64,000 bases of DNA from Fremontodendron californicum (GCA_030761205.1 JAULJL010000024.1:18651122-18715121), one strand, 5' to 3'. Positions 20,365 through 33,563 are shown, numbered from the stretch's first letter. The notes: generated by a model not told the origin, from the letters alone. Numbers and translations are program-made.

Positions 20365-21303
20365 CTAACCAACACCCCTTCTTGGCTTTTTAGGCTTGTG
20401 AGGCTCATACATGAAATTTCCCAAATTTATGCGTTTGAGAGGAAGCTTTCTTTGCACAACAGTGGATGCATTCTCCATTACAAGTATTATTCCATCATCC
20501 TTTGTGGTGCATATCTCATCGACGAATGAAGCATATGTTGGTACTTGTTGAATGGCATCCACAAACAAACTGTTTAAGGTTTCCAGCATGTTTTGTTCAT
20601 GTTCCTCCTCCTTGAACTTTGCGAATCTACTAGGGAAAGGTGGAGAAGAAACATTAGTAAAAATTGGAATCTTAAACGTTACCTCAGGTGCCGAAATACT
20701 CTTATTTGGATTTGTGGCTTCATTATCCTCAAGAATAGAATCCATCTCTAATTTTGTTTCATCCTCATCTTGTTCCTCATTCTTCAAGGTCACAATAGTA
20801 GCATTCTCCTTTGGGTTAACCATCGTTTGGGCTGGGAGTTCTTCAGATCTTTGTGCTACCCATCCCACCATACTACTAGCCAATTGGCTCATTTGCTTTT
20901 CCAAACTCTGGATGCTTGCCCTTGTTTCCTGTTGAAATTGCAAAGAATCAGTAACAAGAGAATAGACAAGATCTTCTAAAGAAGTACCTGAGTTTTGAGT
21001 CATATGTGGTGGTTGAAAAAGATCTGGTTCTTGAGACCATGATTGATTGAAGCTAAATGGATGAGTGTAATTGGCATAAGGATCTACTTCTTGGTAATTT
21101 TTCGAGCAGCCATAATTAGTATGATCCCACCATCCCTCATGGTAAGTGTTTGAGTAATGATCATACTGTTGGTCTTGGAACACTTGATGGCCTTGACATC
21201 CTCCCATGGCCAATTGTTGAACTGGGGAGGTGAGATTGGCTTTTTGATTCTCCATGTTCATGTATGCCACCAACTCTTCAAGTGTTAGATTGCTCAATTC
21301 CAT
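20365..21303 (-). CDS. Gag-derived protein, 312 aa (element B)
   Basis: Same 312-residue frame as in C, intact, derived from the C-terminal half of gag (NSGTSLEDLV, LQFQQETRASI, PPFPSRFAKFKE). No CCHC knuckle, protease or RT. ATG at 21301-21303 follows a short leader after the PBS. C is inserted 30 bases beyond its stop, in the loop of the post-coding hairpin. Confidence 0.85.
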   Translation of the reverse strand: MELSNLTLEELVAYMNMENQKANLTSPVQQLAMGGCQGHQVFQDQQYDHYSNTYHEGWWDHTNYGCSKNYQEVDPYANYTHPFSFNQSWSQEPDLFQPPHMTQNSGTSLEDLVYSLVTDSLQFQQETRASIQSLEKQMSQLASSMVGWVAQRSEELPAQTMVNPKENATIVTLKNEEQDEDETKLEMDSILEDNEATNPNKSISAPEVTFKIPIFTNVSSPPFPSRFAKFKEEEHEQNMLETLNSLFVDAIQQVPTYASFVDEICTTKDDGIILVMENASTVVQRKLPLKRINLGNFMYEPHKPKKPRRGVG

Positions 21304-21416
21304 TGTTTTTTTTTTTTTTAAAATTTGAATAGAAAAACTTGTATGTACAAGAAAATAAAACTAATTAGAACTGAAAATAAGAATAAACCAAGTAACAAAT
21401 AAACTAAAGAAAGCAA

Positions 21417-21434
21417 TCCCCGGCAACGGCGCCA
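21417..21434 (-). other. Primer binding site, tRNA-Asp type (element B)
   Basis: Complement reads TGGCGCCGTTGCCGGGGA, six bases inside the 5' LTR (which ends at 21441 in element orientation). Confidence 0.85.
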
Positions 21435-21440
21435 AAAATT

Positions 21441-23500
21441 TGATGCACCCAAAAGAGTGTATCTTATTTAACCTTGCACTAAAAAGATAAATTGTAAGTA
21501 TAGTAGTTAGCAAGGGTCGAGTCCTCAGGGATTGGGTTTTAGTTTATAAGTTAATAGTTTAAAACTTAAATTCAAGAACAATAAAAGAAAAGGGGTTTTT
21601 GAAGCCAGATTTAAACTAAAGTAAATAATAAGAATAAGATGCAAGGTGGTATAACCAGCCAATAAAAATATATATACTAAATTAGGCGGTATAACCAGCC
21701 AATAAAAATATCTATACTAAATTAGGCGGTATAACCAGCCAATAAAAATAAAACAAAGTTAATATACAAATTAGGCGGTATAACCAGCCAATAAAAATAA
21801 ATATAAAAAAAATAAGCAAACTAAAAAAGTAAGAAAACAAGTAAGTAAGAAGAATCAAATATGAAAAATATGGTTAAGGTTTCATTCTCCACCACTAGAC
21901 ATCATTAAGAATCAATTTCAGATCTATCAATATCAACCAACTATCAAAGTTAACAACCGTAGATAACAACAAGCTCTGTTATCCCAATCTTTCCTTAGTT
22001 TGTCGTTAAATAGAACAAGCTCTCTATTTAATCTCTAACCATCAAACAACCTAGAATAAGCTCTCTAGATTCAATTTGATGGCAGCTTTATGATGAGAAA
22101 GATAGGTTGATCTAAGCAACAAACACATAAGCTCGGATTGTTCAACTTAGGTTATGTTCCACTTTGCAATTATTGAAAACTTGACCATAATCATTAATCA
22201 CAAATTGCCACTTATGAATAGGAAATCAAGACAATTACACGGATCAAGACTCCTAAACTAGCAATAGATGATTATCAAGATCTATCTAGTTGTACACCTA
22301 AATAAATCAAGACAACATCATGAACAATTCTTGTAGAAGAACATAAGCAACTTTGATAGAAAATTAATTATAGATAGAATCTGAAAATCAATCACAAAAC
22401 ATGTCTAGGGCTTTGAAATCACCCTTAACCAAATAGAAGTTTAGCCTAGCATAGGCATTATAAACATAAAATTAAATAGAATCTAAGAAGAAAATAAAAG
22501 AAAGAAAGAAGAAGAAGAAGAATATTAATTATCCAACTTCTTGCTCTTTCTAAAGAAAAAGAAAACTAGAGAAAAGAAAGAAGAAGAAAACTTAGAGAAT
22601 TTTATTACAATGGCTAATATCCTACCTATCTACAATATCTTCCTCTACAATCATCCAAGGCCCTCTATTTATACACATTTTGGAGGGCTAAATGACAAGA
22701 GACAAGCTTTACAAATTTCAAAGGTAGGTATAATAGGTGGGTGCATTTTTCTAACAATTTTCGTCATATTGTATGACCATTTTGATCAGCCAACTTGATG
22801 GTCGATTTTGTTAATCTTGGAGGCCTGATCTGATCACATGGTCTTCTAGAAAAATGTTCCCCTATGAGTTACTGATTCATAGCCGTTGAAATCAGCTCAT
22901 TTGCTGATGTGGAGAAGAAGATATGGGCAAAATACGAAAACAGGTCAGCACAGACATCATTGCACATCAGCCAACTTGATGGTCGATTTCTTCAATATTG
23001 GAGGCTTTATCTGATCACATGGTCTTCTAGACAAATGTTCCCCTATCAGTTACTGATCCATAGCCGTTGGAATCAGCTCATTTTCTGATGTGTATCGGAC
23101 GATATGGTCAAAATGCGAAAACTGCTCAGGACAGACGTCATTGCACATCAGCCAACTTGATGGTTGATTTCGCTAGGGAAAACGACTCCTTTTCAAGAAG
23201 TGTAAAACATGAAAAAGATAGATATGCCTCTTAACTTTGCACGGTTAAAATTTCAGCCTTATTGCTTCAGTGAAACTCCAGATATAGCTGATATGGCAAA
23301 AGGTGTCAGAACTGGAACTGAACTGGATTTGCCCTTAATTCTAGTAATCTGAAATCACTCAAAGAAACTTGTGAAAAACACCAAATTACATAAAAATATA
23401 AAAGATCATAAACACAATTAGACTAAACAATAATAACTCGTATTTGACACAAAACAATAATAAAACATAACTAAAAACTATATAATTATACGAGTTATCA
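21441..23500 (-). repeat. 5' LTR of element B (2060 bp)
   Basis: TG...CA ends; four roughly 40-bp repeat units (about 21643-21803), TATA box at the complement of 22666-22673, and a duplicated roughly 180-bp U3 block (about 22788-23147, each starting near CAGCCAACTTGATGG). Followed by the target duplication ACGAG. Confidence 0.95.
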
Positions 23501-25302
23501 ACGAGCAAGGAGTGGATTGCACTTTGTCTTTGTGACATTATCTAACATTTTGTTTGTTGTGGCTCAGTTATAATAAGTGGTTAGCAACCTCTGCAGGTAA
23601 TATCTCCTAAATTCTACCTTTAAAATTTGACATTGGGGACAATGTCATATTTTAGTAGGGGGTAAGGGACATATTTTGCTAATTTAAAAAAAAAAAATTG
23701 TGTTTTAAGACATTTAGAAGTATTCATTTTGAACAAGGTCTGAGTAAGGGAGACTTGAGACATACCTTGTCAGTTTGATTTAATCTTCTTCAAAAAAAAA
23801 AAAAGCATGTTTAGACTTAGTGTGTTTTTAGTGTGTTTTAGTTACTTTCAATACTATGATCAGATATGATAAGTCTAAAACAGATTTATTAGTGAGAAGA
23901 TTTTCATGAGAATTGAGCTTGATATCAACCTTTTTATGAGCCAATGTTAATATGATATGTTGATTGAGAAAGAAGCATGTTTAGACTTAATCTGACTTGT
24001 ATAATCATCCTTGTAAGTTTTTGAGCCTATAATGATTGACGCATTATACAAATCAATCTAATTTCTTTCTTGAGTGCTCTTATGATTACATGATTCTCTA
24101 GAACTTGCTTTAGACCTTGTTGAGACTATATTGATGCATGTGACAACATGAATATGATAGAGGCATTAGGATTTTTAGCCAGGGCCAAACAGCCATCCCT
24201 TATTGATGTTCCAAGAGAACACACCCTTAGTGAACCAATTTGAGCCTACATTGAATAAGCTATCTCTTTGGTAACCATAACTTGTCCCTAACCTAAATAT
24301 ACTTATATCCTTACCTTTGTTCCAAAGATGAATTAGCATGTTTTGAGACAAGTTGCAAAGACAAGGAAGATCTATTGAAAATTTGGGTTAGAAACAAGAA
24401 ATAAGTGTGGGGGGAAAAGAGAATAAAAGTCAAGAGAAAAAAAAAGAAATGGAATACTGGAAAATACATTCCTATGTAAAAAAAAAATATGAATCATCTC
24501 TTGAATTTGGGGAAAAAGAAAAAGATGTTACAAAGTTGTTTAGAATGAAGAAAAGGCCCAACATGAATATTCGGCCTAGGTGACTATGTACTTGTAAAGA
24601 GTTTTGAGAAGTTTCTTTGTATGATCTTATTATGTCTCTAAACTTTATGAACTCTTTGGAACCTTTGTGATATCTTTATCCTTTTGTTCTTCAACCACAT
24701 TACAAACCCCTTGGCCCCATTAGAACCTTGATTAAAGACCTCTTGATTCATGAAGTTGTATGATCTAAATAGTGGAGAATAGGTGGACAAGCAAGAATAT
24801 GGTAGAACTGTTTTCATGAGATTGATTGAGTGTAAACACTTTACCACTACTTTAAAGAAAGAAAATCATGAGAGTATCCCATGTGAGTAGTTGAGATTAA
24901 GTTTGAATATGCACTATTTTGATTGAAATATGTTATGTTAATATTGGCTTAACTCAAACAATTTACATTCAAGCATGATTTTTTGTGAAATTCTTTAAGC
25001 TATTGATTAGTTTATAAGACTTGTTCAAAGATTGTCTCTAATGTGTATTGAAAGGATTAGGAGTAAATATTTTTAGTATATGTAGTTTATTTATATTTTA
25101 GTTTTTCAATGTTTGTGGGTATCGTTCTAGTAAACCCTCACGATACTAAACTCGTCCACTAGGGACACCTAGGGGTTTAAAGGCTTGTGTCACATGCTAA
25201 GTGCCACCGTGATTTCCTACGAAAGTGGATTAGATTAGATTTTCTTATTTTATTTTTATTTGTTTTTGCTCGAGGACTAGCAACAATCTAAGTGTGGGGG
25301 TG
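23501..25302 (+). mobile_element. Element A, right part: LOG tail, 3' noncoding region and PPT
   Basis: Resumes after element B with the last LOG codons (stop 23533-23535), then noncoding sequence with TTGACATTGGGGACAATGTCA (about 23625-23648), and the PPT TAAGTGTGGGGGTG at 25289-25302. Compared with C and E it lacks the block holding the CTTACATTGAGGACAATGTAAG hairpin: around 23790-23830 an A-run joins directly to GCATGTTTAGACTTAG. Element D shares this deleted structure. Confidence 0.88.
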
Positions 25303-27133
25303 TGATAACTCGTATAATTATATAGTTTTTAGTTATGTTTTATTATTGTTTTGTGTCAAATACGAGTTATTATAGCTTAGTCTAATTGTTTTTATGATCT
25401 TTTATATTTTTATGTAATTTGGTGTTTTTTTTACGAGTTTCTTTGAGTGATTTCAGATTATTAGGTTAAATCAACAATTAAGGGCAAATTCAGTTCAGTT
25501 CCAGTTCCGACACCTTTTGCCATATCAGCTATATCTTTAGTTTCACTGAAGCAATAAGGCTGAAATTTTAACCGTGCAACATTAAGAGGCATATCTAACT
25601 TTTTCATGTTTTACACTTCTTGAAACGGAGTCGTTTTCCCTAGCGAAATCGACCATCAAGTTTGCTGATGTGCAATGACGTTTGTGCTGACATGTTTTGG
25701 TATTTTGCCCATATCTTCTGATCCACATCAGCAAATGAGCTGATTCGAACGACTATGGATCACTAACTGATAGGGGAACATTTTTCTAGAAGACCATGTG
25801 ATCAGATCAAGCTTCCAATATTGACAAAATCGACCATCAAGTTGGCTGATCAAAATTGTCATACAATATGACGAAAATTGTTAGAAAAATGCACCCACCT
25901 ATTATACCTACCTTTGAAATTTGTAAAGCTTGTCTCTTGTCATTTAGTCCTCCAAAATGTGTATAAATAGAGGTCCTTGGATGATTGTAGGAGGCATTGT
26001 ACATTGGTAGGATATTAGTCATTGTAATAAAATTCTCTAAGTTTTCTTCTTCTTTCTTTTCTCTAGTTTTCTTTTTCTTTATTTTCTTCTTCTTCTTTCT
26101 TTCTTTTATTTCCTTCTTAGATTCTCTTTAATTTTATGTTTATGTTTACAATGCCTATGCTAGGCTAAACTTCTATTTGGTTAAGGGTGATTTCAAACCC
26201 TAAACATGTTTTGTGATTGATCTTCAGATTCTATCTATCATTAATTTTCTATCAAAGTTGCTTATGTTCTTCTACAAGAATTGTTCATGATGTTGTCTTG
26301 ATTTATTTAGGTGTACAACTAGATAGATCTTGATAATTATCTATTGCTAGTCTAGGAGTCTTGATCCGTGTAATTGTCTTGATTTCCTATTCATAAGTGG
26401 CAATTTGTGATTAATGATTATGGTCAAGTTTTCAATAATTGCAAAGTGGAACATAACCTAAGTTGAACAATCCGAGCTTATGTGTTTGTTGCTTAGATCA
26501 ACCTATCTTTCTCATCATAAAGCTGCCATTAAATTGAATTTAGAGAGCTTATTCTAGGTTGTTTAATGGTTAGAGATTAAATAGAGAGCTTGTTCTATTT
26601 AACGACAAACTAAGGAAAGATTGGGATAACAGAGCTTGTTGTTATCTACGGTTGTTAACTTTGATAGTTGGTTGATATTGATAGATCTGAAATTGATTCT
26701 TAATGATGTCTAGTGGTGGAGAATGAAACCTTAACCATATTTTTCATATTTGATTCTTCTTACTTACTTGTTTTCTTACTTTTCTAGTTTGCTTATTTTT
26801 AAAAGTATATTTATTTTTATTGGCTGGTTATACCGCCTAATTTGTATATTAACTTTGTTTTATTTTTATTGGCTGGTTATACCGCCTAATTTAGTATATA
26901 TATTTTTATTGGCTGGTTATACCGCCTTGCATCTTATTCTTATTATTTACTTTAGTTTAAATCTGGCTTCAAAAACCCCTTTTCTTTTATTGTTTTCTTT
27001 GAACGTAAGTTATAAACTAATAACTCATAGATTAAAACCCAATCCCTGAGGACTCGACCCTTGCTAATCATTATACTTACAATTGATCTTTTTAGTGCAA
27101 GGTTAAATAAGATACACTCTTTTGGGTGCATCA
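25303..27133 (+). repeat. 3' LTR of element A (1831 bp)
   Basis: TGATAACTCG...GGGTGCATCA, TATA box 25962-25969, single U3 block, three roughly 40-bp units (about 26818-26925). It ends inside an older LTR of the same family; the next five bases, ATGAT, are the presumed target duplication (left copy outside the window). Confidence 0.94.
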
Positions 27134-27685
27134 ATGATTATGGTCAAGTTTTCGCTAATTGCAAAGTGTAACATAACCTAAGTTGAACAATCCAAGCTTA
27201 TATGTTTGTTGCTTAGATCAACCTATCTTTCTCATCATAAAGCCGCTATTAAATTGAACTTAGAGAGCTTATTCTAGGTTGTTTGATAGTTTGAGATTAA
27301 ATAGAGAGCTTGTTCTATTTAACGATGAACTAAGGAAAGATTGAGGTAACAGATCTTGTTGTTATCTACGGTTGTTAACTTTGATAGCTAATTAATGTTG
27401 ATAGATATGAAATTGATTCTTAATGATGTCTAGTGGTGGAGAATGAAACCTTAACCATATTTTTCATATTTGATTCTTCTTAATTACTTGTTTTCTCATT
27501 CTTATTTGTTTGAATCTGATTTCAAAATCCCCTTTACTTTTGTTTACTTGTTTTTAAGTGATAAACTATTAACTTATAAACTAAAACCCAATCCCTGAGG
27601 ACTCGACCCTTGCTAATCGCTATACTCTACAATTGATTATTTTTAAGTGCAAAGTTAAATAAGATACAGTCTTTTGGGTGCATCA
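27134..27685 (+). repeat. Old, diverged LTR fragment of the same family
   Basis: Matches the downstream third of the LTRs (AATGATTATGGTCAAG... to GGGTGCATCA) but with many substitutions and no roughly 40-bp GGCGGTATAACC repeats. It ends in CA and is not followed by a PBS, so it is probably the end of a 3' LTR or a solo LTR, cut on the left by insertion of A. Confidence 0.85.
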
Positions 27686-28790
27686 CGACCCGACCCAGAG
27701 GCAGCTTATAAAAGTTCAATTTTTTTTAAAACCATTTTCATACCTTCCAAAAAAAAAAAATCTTTCCTCTGAGCTTTTGTCTCCCAACCAGAAGAACAGA
27801 GCCATCGTGTTCTTCGTTTTCTAGATTCCAGGGTTGTCTGCCTTATCGCCACCGTCCCTTCGTCGACGACCACCGTTCGTCGCCACCAAATAACTCAAAA
27901 ATTTCCTAAAATTTCACCTTAAAATCCGAAAATCGTAACATCTAACCCTCTGATCTGTCGCTGACAGCCATCGAATGGTCCCAAAATTCTCACCAAGCCT
28001 TCTTTTAATCCTTTTCTAGGTATTGACCGCCCGATTTTTCAAAAGAACCCTTCAAATCTGAAACCTCAGAAAGTCCGAATCAAATAGTTTCCTGAAACTC
28101 ACTTTATTTTTTATCCTTCTGGCATATTGTGATTCGGGTTGTGTGTATTGTGTTTCGAATCTCTTTTCTTTTTCACTACTCCAAGATGAAATCTGCAGAA
28201 CCCCAAAAAAATATAAACTTATTTGCTCTTTTTTTTTTTTTTTGCTTTTGGTTTGATCTTTCTGATTGCTTTGTGATTGCCGAGATTGTCATTCAGGGTC
28301 CCTTTTTAATTATTGTGAATCTGTTTAAATAGAGATGTTCTCCAAAGTGTTTTAATTTTTGTAGAATTTGAGTTCCATCTTTCAAATCAAACTCTAATTT
28401 GCCAAGAAATTGTTTCGGATTCAAACTCTAGAATTTGTCTTTGCTTCAAAATCTGTTTCATATTCCTTTCTTTCTTTTTTGTCTCTTTCACAGAAAGATA
28501 AAAATAAAAGGATTAAAAAAAGGTTTGGATCGGTCGACCCAGGTAATTCTAAGCCCAAAAGTTAACTTTCAAATCCAATTATTAAGTTCAAACCCAAGAA
28601 AATGATTAAAGAAAAAGGTTCAATTAAATCCTTAAAATCCATAAAAATATTCAGATCCAATTTGAAATACCCGGACAAAATCGGGTGTCTACAGTTGCCC
28701 CTCTTTGCGCATTCACTGATAAACAGGGGATGTGCAAAGACGTAGACACCCTACTAAGTTCTCAAACATTAAAAAGACCTATGTACTTGG
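27686..28790. other. Unassigned 1.1-kb segment between old LTR fragments
   Basis: Not related to the surrounding family. It has a TATA-like TTATAAAA near 27707, C/T-rich sequence, and near its right end an inverted repeat GGGTGTCTAC (28683-28692) / GTAGACACC (28742-28750) with CTTTGCGCAT / ATGTGCAAAG inside. It could be a piece of another LTR element or original host DNA. The 67-residue open frame at 28129-28332 shows no recognisable domain. Confidence 0.5.
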
Positions 28791-28974
28791 TGCACCCAAA
28801 AGAGTGTATCTTATTTAACCTTGCACTTAAAAAGAATCAATTGTAAAGTATAGTGATTAGCAAGGGTCGAGTCATCAGGGATTGGGTTTTAGTTTATAAG
28901 TTAATAGTTTAAAACTTAAAAACAAGTAAACAAAAGTAAAGGGGATTTTGAAATCAGATTTAAGCTAAAGTTAA
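28791..28974 (-). repeat. Old LTR end fragment of the same family, opposite orientation
   Basis: Starts TGCACCCAAAAGAG (complement of the LTR end) and shares derived differences with 27134-27685, for example GTTTACTTGTTTTTAAG in complement and no tandem units. Element D is inserted at 28974/28975 (flank GTTAA). Confidence 0.8.
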
Positions 28975-30843
28975 TGATGCACCCAAAAGAGTGTATCTTA
29001 TTTAACCCTGCACTAAAAAGATCAATTGTAAGTATAATGATTAGCAAGGGTCGAGTCCTCAGGGATTGGGTTTTAATCTATAGTTATTAGTTTATAACTT
29101 ACGTTCAAAGAAAACAATAAAAGAAAAGGGGTTTTTGAAGCCAGATTTAAACTAAAGTAAATAATAAGAATAAGATGCAAGGCGGTATAACCAGCCAATA
29201 AAAATATATATACTAAATTAGGCGGTATAACCAGCCAATAAAAATATATATACTAAATTAGGCGGTATAACCAGCCAATAAAAATAAAACAAAGTTAATA
29301 TACAAATTAGGCGGTATAACCAGCCAATAAAAATAAATATACTTTTAAAAATAAGCAAACTAGAAAAGTAAGAAAACAAGTAAGTAAGAAGAATCAAATA
29401 TGAAAAATATGGTTAAGGTTTCATTCTCCACCACTAGACATCATTAAGAATCAATTTCAGATCTATCAATATCAACCAACTATCAAAGTTAACAACCGTA
29501 GATAACAACAAGCTCTGTTATCCCAATCTTTCCTTAGTTTGTCGTTAAATAGAACAAGCTCTCTATTTAATCTCTAACCATTAAACAACCTAGAATAAGC
29601 TCTCTAAATTCAATTTAATGGCAGCTTTATGATGAGAAAGATAGGTTGATCTAAGCAACAAACACATAAGCTCGGATTGTTCAACTTAGGTTATGTTCCA
29701 CTTTGCAATTATTGAAAACTTGACCATAATCATTAATCACAAATTGCCACTTATGAATAGGAAATCAAGACAATTACACGGATCAAGACTCCTAGACTAG
29801 CAATAGATAATTATCAAGATCTATCTAGTTGTACACCTAAATAAATCAAGACAACATCATGAACAATTCTTGTAGAAGAACATAAGCAACTTTGATAGAA
29901 AATTAATGATAGATAGAATCTGAAAATCAATCACAAAACATGTCTAGGGCTTTGAAATCACCCTTAACCAAATAGAAGTTTAGCCTAGCATAGGCATTGT
30001 AAACATAAACATAAAATTAAAGAGAATCTAAGAAGGAAATAAAAGAATGAAAGAAGAATAAGAAAATAAAGAAAAAGAAAACTAGAGAAAATAAATAAGA
30101 AGAAAACTTAGAGAATTCTATTACAATGGCTAATATCCTACCAATGTACAATGCCTCTTACAATCATCCAAGGCCCTCTATTTATACACATTTTGGAGGA
30201 CTAAATGACAAGAGACAAGCTTTACAAATTTCAAAGGTAGGTATAATAGGTGGGTGCATTTTTCTAACAATTTTCGTCATATTGTATGACAATTTTGATC
30301 AGCCAACTTGATGGTCGATTTTGTCAATATTGGAAGCTTGATCGGATCACATGGTCTTCTAGAAAAATGTTTCACTATCAGTTAGTGATCCATAGCCTTT
30401 AGAATAAGCTCATTTGCTGATGTGGATCAGAAGATATGGGCAAAATACCAAAACAGGTCAGCACAGACGTCATTGCACATCAGCCAACTTGATGGTCGAT
30501 TTCGCTAGGGAAAACGACTCCGTTTCAAGAAGTGTAAAACATGAAAAAGTTAGATATGCCTCTTAACTTTGCACGGTTAAAATTTCATCCTTATTGCTTC
30601 AGTGAAACTCCAGATATAGCTGATATGGCAAAAGTTGTCGGAACTGGAACTGAACTGAATTTGCCCTTAATTGTTGATTTAACCTAGTAATCTGAAATCA
30701 CTCAAAGAAACTCGTGAAAAACACCAAATTACATAAAAATATAAAAAATCATAAACACAATTAGACTAAGCAATAATAACTCGTATTTGACACAAAACAA
30801 TAATAAAACATAACTAAAAACTATATAATTATACGAGTTATCA
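28975..30843 (-). repeat. 3' LTR of element D (1869 bp)
   Basis: TG...CA ends in element orientation; four roughly 40-bp units (about 29181-29342); single U3 block. D has no 5' LTR in the window. Confidence 0.94.
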
Positions 30844-31732
30844 CACCCCCACACTTAGATTGTTGCTAGTCCCTAGCAACGACTCAATAAAAATAAAATA
30901 AGAAAATCTAATCCAATCCATTTTCGTAGGAAATCACGGTGGCACTTAGCATGTGACACAAGCCTTTAAACCCCTAGGTGTCCCTAGTGGACGAGTTTAG
31001 TCTCGTGAGGGTTTACTAGAACGATACCCACAAACATTGAAAAACTAAAATATAAATAAACTACATATACTAAAAATATTTACTCCTAATCCTTTCAATA
31101 CACATTAGAGACAATCTTTGAACAAGTCTTATAAACTAATCAATAGCTTAAAGAATTTCACAAAAAATCATGCTTGAATGTAAATTGTTTGAGTTAAGCC
31201 AATATTAACATAACATATTTCAATCAAAATAGTGCATATTCAAACTTAATCTCAACTACTCACATGGGATACTCTCATGATTTTCATTCTTTAAAGTAGT
31301 GGTAAAGTGTTTACACTCAATCAATCTCATGAAAACAGTTCTACCATATTCTTGCTTGTCCACCTATTCTCCACTATTTAGATCATACAACTTCATGAAT
31401 CAAGAGGTCTTTAATCAAGGTTGTAATGGGGCCAAGGGGTTTGTAATGTGGTTGAAGAACAAAAGGATAAAGATATCACAAAGGTTCCAAAGAGTTCATA
31501 AAGTTTAGAGACATAATAAGATCATACAAAGAAACTTCTCAAAACTCTTTACAAGTACATAGTCACCTAGGCCGGATATTCATGTTGAGCCTTTTCTTCA
31601 TTCTAAACAACTTTGTAACATCTTTTTCTTTTTCCCCAAATTCAAGAGATGATTCATATTTTTTTTTTACATAGGAATGTATTTGCCAGTATTCCATTTC
31701 ATTTTTTTTTTTTTGACTTTTCTTTTCTTTCC
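30844..31732 (-). mobile_element. Element D internal part 1 (PPT and 3' noncoding)
   Basis: PPT complement at 30844-30857, then 3' noncoding sequence colinear with other copies, interrupted at 31732 by F. D continues at 44754-45003, 52090-52112 and 60649-61276 between the nested elements; joined, these pieces read as one continuous 3' region. Confidence 0.9.
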
Positions 31733-33563
31733 TGATGCACCCAAAAGAGTGTATATTATTTAACCTTGCACTAAAAAGATCAATTGTAAGTATAATGATT
31801 AGCAAGGGTCGAGTCCTCAGGGATTGGGTTTTAATCTATGAGTTATTAGTTTATAACTTACGTTCAAAGAAAACAATAAAAGAAAAGGGGTTTTTGAAGC
31901 CAGATTTAAACTAAAGCAAATAATAAGAATAAGATGCAAGGCGGTATAACCAACCAATAAAAATATATATACTAAATTAGGCGGTATAACCAGCCAATAA
32001 AAATAAAACAAAGTTAATATACAAATTAGGCGGTATAACCAGCAAATAAAAATAAATATACTTTTAAAAATAAACAAACTAGAAAAGTAAGAAAACAAGT
32101 AAGTAAGAAGAATCAAATATGAAAAATATGGTTAAGGTTTCATTCTCCACCACTAGACATCATTAAGAATCAATTTCAGATCTATCAATATCAACCAACT
32201 ATCAAAGTTAACAACCGTAGATAACAACAAGCTCTGTTATCCCAATCTTTCCTTAGTTTGTCGTTAAATAGAACAAGCTCTATTTAATCTCTAACCATTA
32301 AACAACCTAGAATAAGCTCTCTAAATTCAATTTAATGGCAGCTTTATGATGAGAAAGATAGGTTGATCTAAGCAACAAACACATAAGCTCGGATTGTTCA
32401 ACTTAGGTTATGTTCCACTTTGCAATTATTGAAAACTTGACTATAATCATTAATCACAAATTGCCACTTATGAATAGGAAATCAAGACAATTACACGGAT
32501 CAAGACTCCTAGACTAGCAATAGATAATTATCAAGATCTATCTAGTTGTACACCTAAATAAATCAAGACAACATCATGAACAATTCTTGTAGAAGAACAT
32601 AAGCAACTTTGATAGAAAATTAATGATAGATAGAATCTGAAAATCAATCACAAAACATGTCTAGGGCTTTGAAATCACCCTTAACCAAATAGAAGTTTAG
32701 CCTAGCATAGGCATTGTAAACATAAACATAAAATTAAAGAGAATCTAAGAAGGAAATAAAAGAAAGAAAGAAGAAGAAGAAAATAAAGAAAAAGAAAACT
32801 AGAGAAAAGAAAGAAGAAGAAAACTTAGAGAATTTTATTACAATGGCTAATATCCTACCAATGTACAATACCTCTTACAATCATCCAAGGCCCTCTATTT
32901 ATACACATTTTGGAGGACTAAATGACAAGAGACAAGCTTTACAAATTTCAAAGGTAGGTATAATAGGTGGGTGCATTTTTCTAACAATTTTCGTCATATT
33001 GTATGACAATTTTGATCAGCCAACTTGATGGTCGATTTTGTCAATATTGGAAGCTTGATCTGATCATATGGTCTTCTAGAAAAATGTTCCCCTATCAGCT
33101 AGTAATCCATAGCCGTTGGAATCAGCTCATTCGCTGATGTGGATCAGAAGATATGGGCAAAATACCAAAACAGGTCAGCACAGACGTCATTGCACATCAG
33201 CCAACTTGATGGTCGATTTCGCTAGGGAAAACGACTCCGTTTCAAGAAGTGTAAAACATGAAAAAGTTAGATATGCCTCTTAACTTTGCACGGTTAAAAT
33301 TTCAGCTTTATTGCTTCAGTGAAACTCCAGATATAGCTGATATGGCAAAAGGTGTCGGAACTGGAACTGAACTGAATTTGCCCTTAATTGTTGATTTAAC
33401 CTAGTAATCTGAAATCACTCAAAGAAACTCGTAAAAAAAAACACCAAATTACATAAAAATATAAAAGATCATAAACACAATTAGACTAAGCAATAATAAC
33501 TCGTATTCGACACAAAACAATAATAAAACATAACTAAAAACTATATAATTATACGAGTTATCA
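31733..33563 (-). repeat. 3' LTR of element F (1831 bp)
   Basis: TG...CA in element orientation, three roughly 40-bp units (about 31940-32055), single U3 block. Bordered inside by the PPT (complement of 33564-33577, TAAGTGTGGGGGTA). Confidence 0.95.

Larger units (their letters stand above)
5208..23500 (-). mobile_element. Element B: non-autonomous Athila-like LTR retrotransposon with NABP-like and LOG-like cargo (contains element C)
   Basis: A complete minus-strand element with 3' LTR 5208-7266, 5' LTR 21441-23500, PBS 21417-21434, PPT 7267-7280 and a perfect 5-bp target duplication ACGAG (5203-5207 / 23501-23505). It is inserted near the 3' end of element A's LOG-like gene. Its own genes are the gag-derived 312-aa frame (20365-21303), the 178-aa frame (10254-10790) and LOG-like (9270-9893). 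No pol is present, so it must depend on enzymes from a relative. Element C splits it at 11296-20330; without C it is about 9.25 kb. Confidence 0.95.

Noticed and set aside
20552..20935. 127-residue Ser-rich frame antisense to the gag-derived gene
   Set aside because: Arises from the reverse reading of Glu-rich codons; no independent support.
28129..28332. 67-residue frame in the unassigned segment
   Set aside because: Short, low complexity (poly-F from a T-run), no domain or splice context.
29181..29342. Roughly 40-bp direct repeats that could look like a CRISPR array
   Set aside because: The units are head-to-tail LTR repeats without unique spacers, in a eukaryotic retrotransposon.
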